In this document: piece by piece, positions 6,110-7,487 of the stretch
Position numbering within the stretch: position 1 is the stretch's first letter
Layout: each line of letters opens with the position of its first letter
Source: Sphaerochaetaceae bacterium
GTDB lineage: Bacteria > Spirochaetota > Spirochaetia > Sphaerochaetales > Sphaerochaetaceae
DNA: 7,487 bases
Direction of reading: 5' to 3'
NCBI GenBank assembly: GCA_023231265.1
Contig: JALNVT010000127.1
Location: 1 to 7,487 of the forward strand
Position numbers and translations under genes: made by a program
Notes under the pieces: generated by a model
What the model saw: only the letters and a program-made list of their open reading frames with translations
What the model was told of the DNA's origin: nothing
Database searches by the model: none

Positions 6110-6698
6110 AAGTTGCAAAAAGAGGATATATATTGTATGTGAGGGTTCTGATGGTAAATCGGAATATGCTTATTTCTAGGGATTGTTAGAAGATTGCAGG
6201 TTTTCAAATGATATTGAAATCAAATCAACACCTACGAAAAAAAATTCTGGGAAAGAGTTGGTTAGATTTGCGAGTCAATTGATTGAAAAAGAATATAAAT
6301 CAATTGACGAAGCATGGGTGGTATATGATAAAGATGGATATACAAAACATTCTGAAACTTTCTCTGAAGCAAGAACTAAGAAGGTAAATATAGCTTTTTC
6401 ATCAATATCATTTGAGACATGGATTTTATTGCATTTTGAATATACTTCAAGAGCTTTTAATAATAGTGATGAAATTATTTCTTGTATGAAACATAAGCAT
6501 AAATTTATATATGAAAAAAAAGATAATGAAATATATAGCAAAATAAAAGATAAGACTGGTGATGCAATTTCAAACTCAAAGAAATTAGCTCATTATGAAA
6601 GAACGGGTTCTGGTGGAAAACCAATATATGAATTGAATCCCTATACAGATGTATATAAGCTTGTCGAACTGATACTTACATATAAACAGAAGGTTTAA
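6078..6698 (+). pseudogene. rloB: RloB-family protein (AbiLii-like) interrupted by an in-frame amber codon
   Basis: Partner of the upstream ATPase; it overlaps the ATPase gene by 32 nt and has a strong GGAGG (6061-6065) 12 nt before the ATG. The basic N-terminus leads to RIYIVCEG (16-23) and E-Y-A-Y-F (29-33), the hallmark start of RloB proteins. Codon 34 is TAG (6177-6179), where relatives have an ordinary residue after the conserved YF. The same frame continues open to TAA at 6696-6698 and keeps the other family motifs: VVYDKDG (81-87), SFETWILLHF (111-120) and a late NPYTD (187-191). Full length would be 206 codons, normal for RloB. The E-G and D-x-D elements look like a Toprim-type metal site (inference). 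Possible readings are recent nonsense mutation (one substitution from CAG, AAG or GAG), suppression or recoding of UAG, or sequencing error. Restart at TTG 6183 would lose the EG motif and lacks a ribosome site. Confidence 0.85.
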
Positions 6699-6742
6699 GT
6701 TTTTTAACTTTATCCTTGATGAGGGCTCCACTTCAATCGTTT

Positions 6743-7466
6743 TTATCTATTTATATTTGTGTTGTTTTTAAATTCACCTGGGCTTATACCATAATATGAT
6801 TTAAATACTGAGCCAAAATGTTTAGAAGAAGAGAAGCCTACATCAAGTGCTACATCTTGAACTTTATAATTTGGATTTGATAATATAGCTTTAGCTGTTT
6901 CCATTCTCATTCTAAGAAGATACTTTGAATAAGGTTCTCCAATTTCTTTATGAAAAATGGTACTTAGATAAGAAGGTGTGATATTAAAAATGTCTGCTAA
7001 TATAGTTAAACTGAGGCCTTCTCTGAAGTGAAGTTGAAGGTATTCTTGTATTTGAGATACTAAAGTGTTTTTATTTCTTTCGATGCTTTTTATACTATCT
7101 GTATCAGGATAATCCCTTCTAAGAGAAATAGTTGACAATGCAGCTGATAATTCTTCATCTCTTAATGGTTTTAATATATAATCAAAGACATTTAATTTAA
7201 CTGCAGCTCTAGCATATTCAAATTCATCATAACCACTAATTATAATAATTGGTGTTTGTGGTTGATTTTTGTATAGGTATTTTGATAGTTCTATTCCATC
7301 CATTGTCGGCATCTTTATGTCTGTTATAACCACATCATAAATATTATTCTGAAGAAGATTTATAGCATATATTCCATCAGATGCAGTATCTTTTGCTGTC
7401 CAGTCTTCATTTATTTGAGTTAAATTATGGTTCAATCACTTTTCTTGTGTGATTTTAAATTAACAT
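6743..7466 (-). pseudogene. YesN-type response regulator (receiver plus AraC HTH), frameshifted at its N-terminus
   Basis: The open part (7435-6743, 230 codons from a TTG directly after TGA) encodes a receiver domain joined to an AraC-type DNA-binding domain. The receiver has the phospho-acceptor Asp in ITDIKMP (Asp39), Ser67 in SGYDEF and the KP switch lysine (Lys89). The AraC domain, about residues 124-224, ends with the typical YGISPGEFK. The first strand and the acidic DD pair are missing. Upstream, another frame reads MLI, a stop, then NHTRKVIE (7466-7431), and dropping one C near 7430 would join it to HNLTQINEDW, giving the expected first helix. The segment that should hold VDDE is absent. 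So the gene seems broken by a small deletion and a one-base shift. It could still yield a DNA-binding fragment, but no ribosome site precedes the TTG. It converges on the RloB-like gene, 44 nt apart. Such regulators usually pair with a sensor kinase, which is not in the window. Confidence 0.75.
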
Positions 7467-7487
7467 TGACTAAATAATATTTTCTAG

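Noticed and set aside
6183..6698. Independent gene starting at TTG 6183
   Set aside because: No ribosome site precedes it and it would lack the conserved EG...YF segment that lies in the same frame just before the amber codon.
6697..6710. AAGTT-TTTT-AACTT hairpin at the end of the RloB-like gene
   Set aside because: Only a 5-bp A/T-rich stem; too weak to call a terminator for either convergent gene.

Overview
The window comes from an AT-rich bacterial chromosome. Purine-rich Shine-Dalgarno sites, an ECF-type vitamin transporter operon, a YesN-like (receiver plus AraC) response regulator and a CD3072-type TudS-related protein together suggest a low-G+C Bacillota, probably Clostridia. No rRNA or other marker gene fixes the taxonomy, so this is an inference.

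Layout. Positions 1-2902 (minus strand) hold a compact four-gene operon for a dedicated (group I) energy-coupling factor transporter, in transcription order: substrate-binding S component (2902-2267), transmembrane coupling protein EcfT (2216-1407), ATPase EcfA with a canonical signature (1422-577), and a second EcfA-type ATPase (573 to beyond the left edge) with a degenerate ABC signature. The S component binds an unidentified small molecule, EcfT couples it to the two ATPases, and ATP hydrolysis drives uptake. A plausible promoter with palindromes lies at about 2996-3060.

Positions 2903-3896 are a roughly 1 kb stretch without a convincing intact gene. It contains dyads, a possible decayed ecfT fragment (about 3465-3640, minus) and a 15-bp hairpin just upstream of the next gene. 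Positions 3897-4454 (plus) encode a TudS/DUF523-related putative desulfidase with three conserved cysteines expected to hold an Fe-S cluster.

Positions 4766-6698 (plus) are a two-gene, very AT-rich defence-like module: an SMC/OLD-type AAA ATPase and an overlapping RloB-family protein, the arrangement of AbiL-type abortive infection systems. It has its own near-consensus promoter and a perfect 7-bp dyad over the transcription start region. The RloB frame carries an in-frame amber codon (6177-6179) near its start. The remainder is open and retains all recognisable motifs, so this is a very recent pseudogene, a read-through or recoded gene, or a sequencing error.

Positions 6743-7466 (minus, converging on RloB) are a response regulator that appears broken: its N-terminus is frameshifted and lacks the acidic pocket, while the phospho-acceptor region and the AraC DNA-binding domain remain.

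The most interesting features are the amber-interrupted RloB/ATPase pair with its dyad operator, the TudS-like gene with its leader hairpin, and the asymmetric ECF ATPase pair with an unassigned S component.
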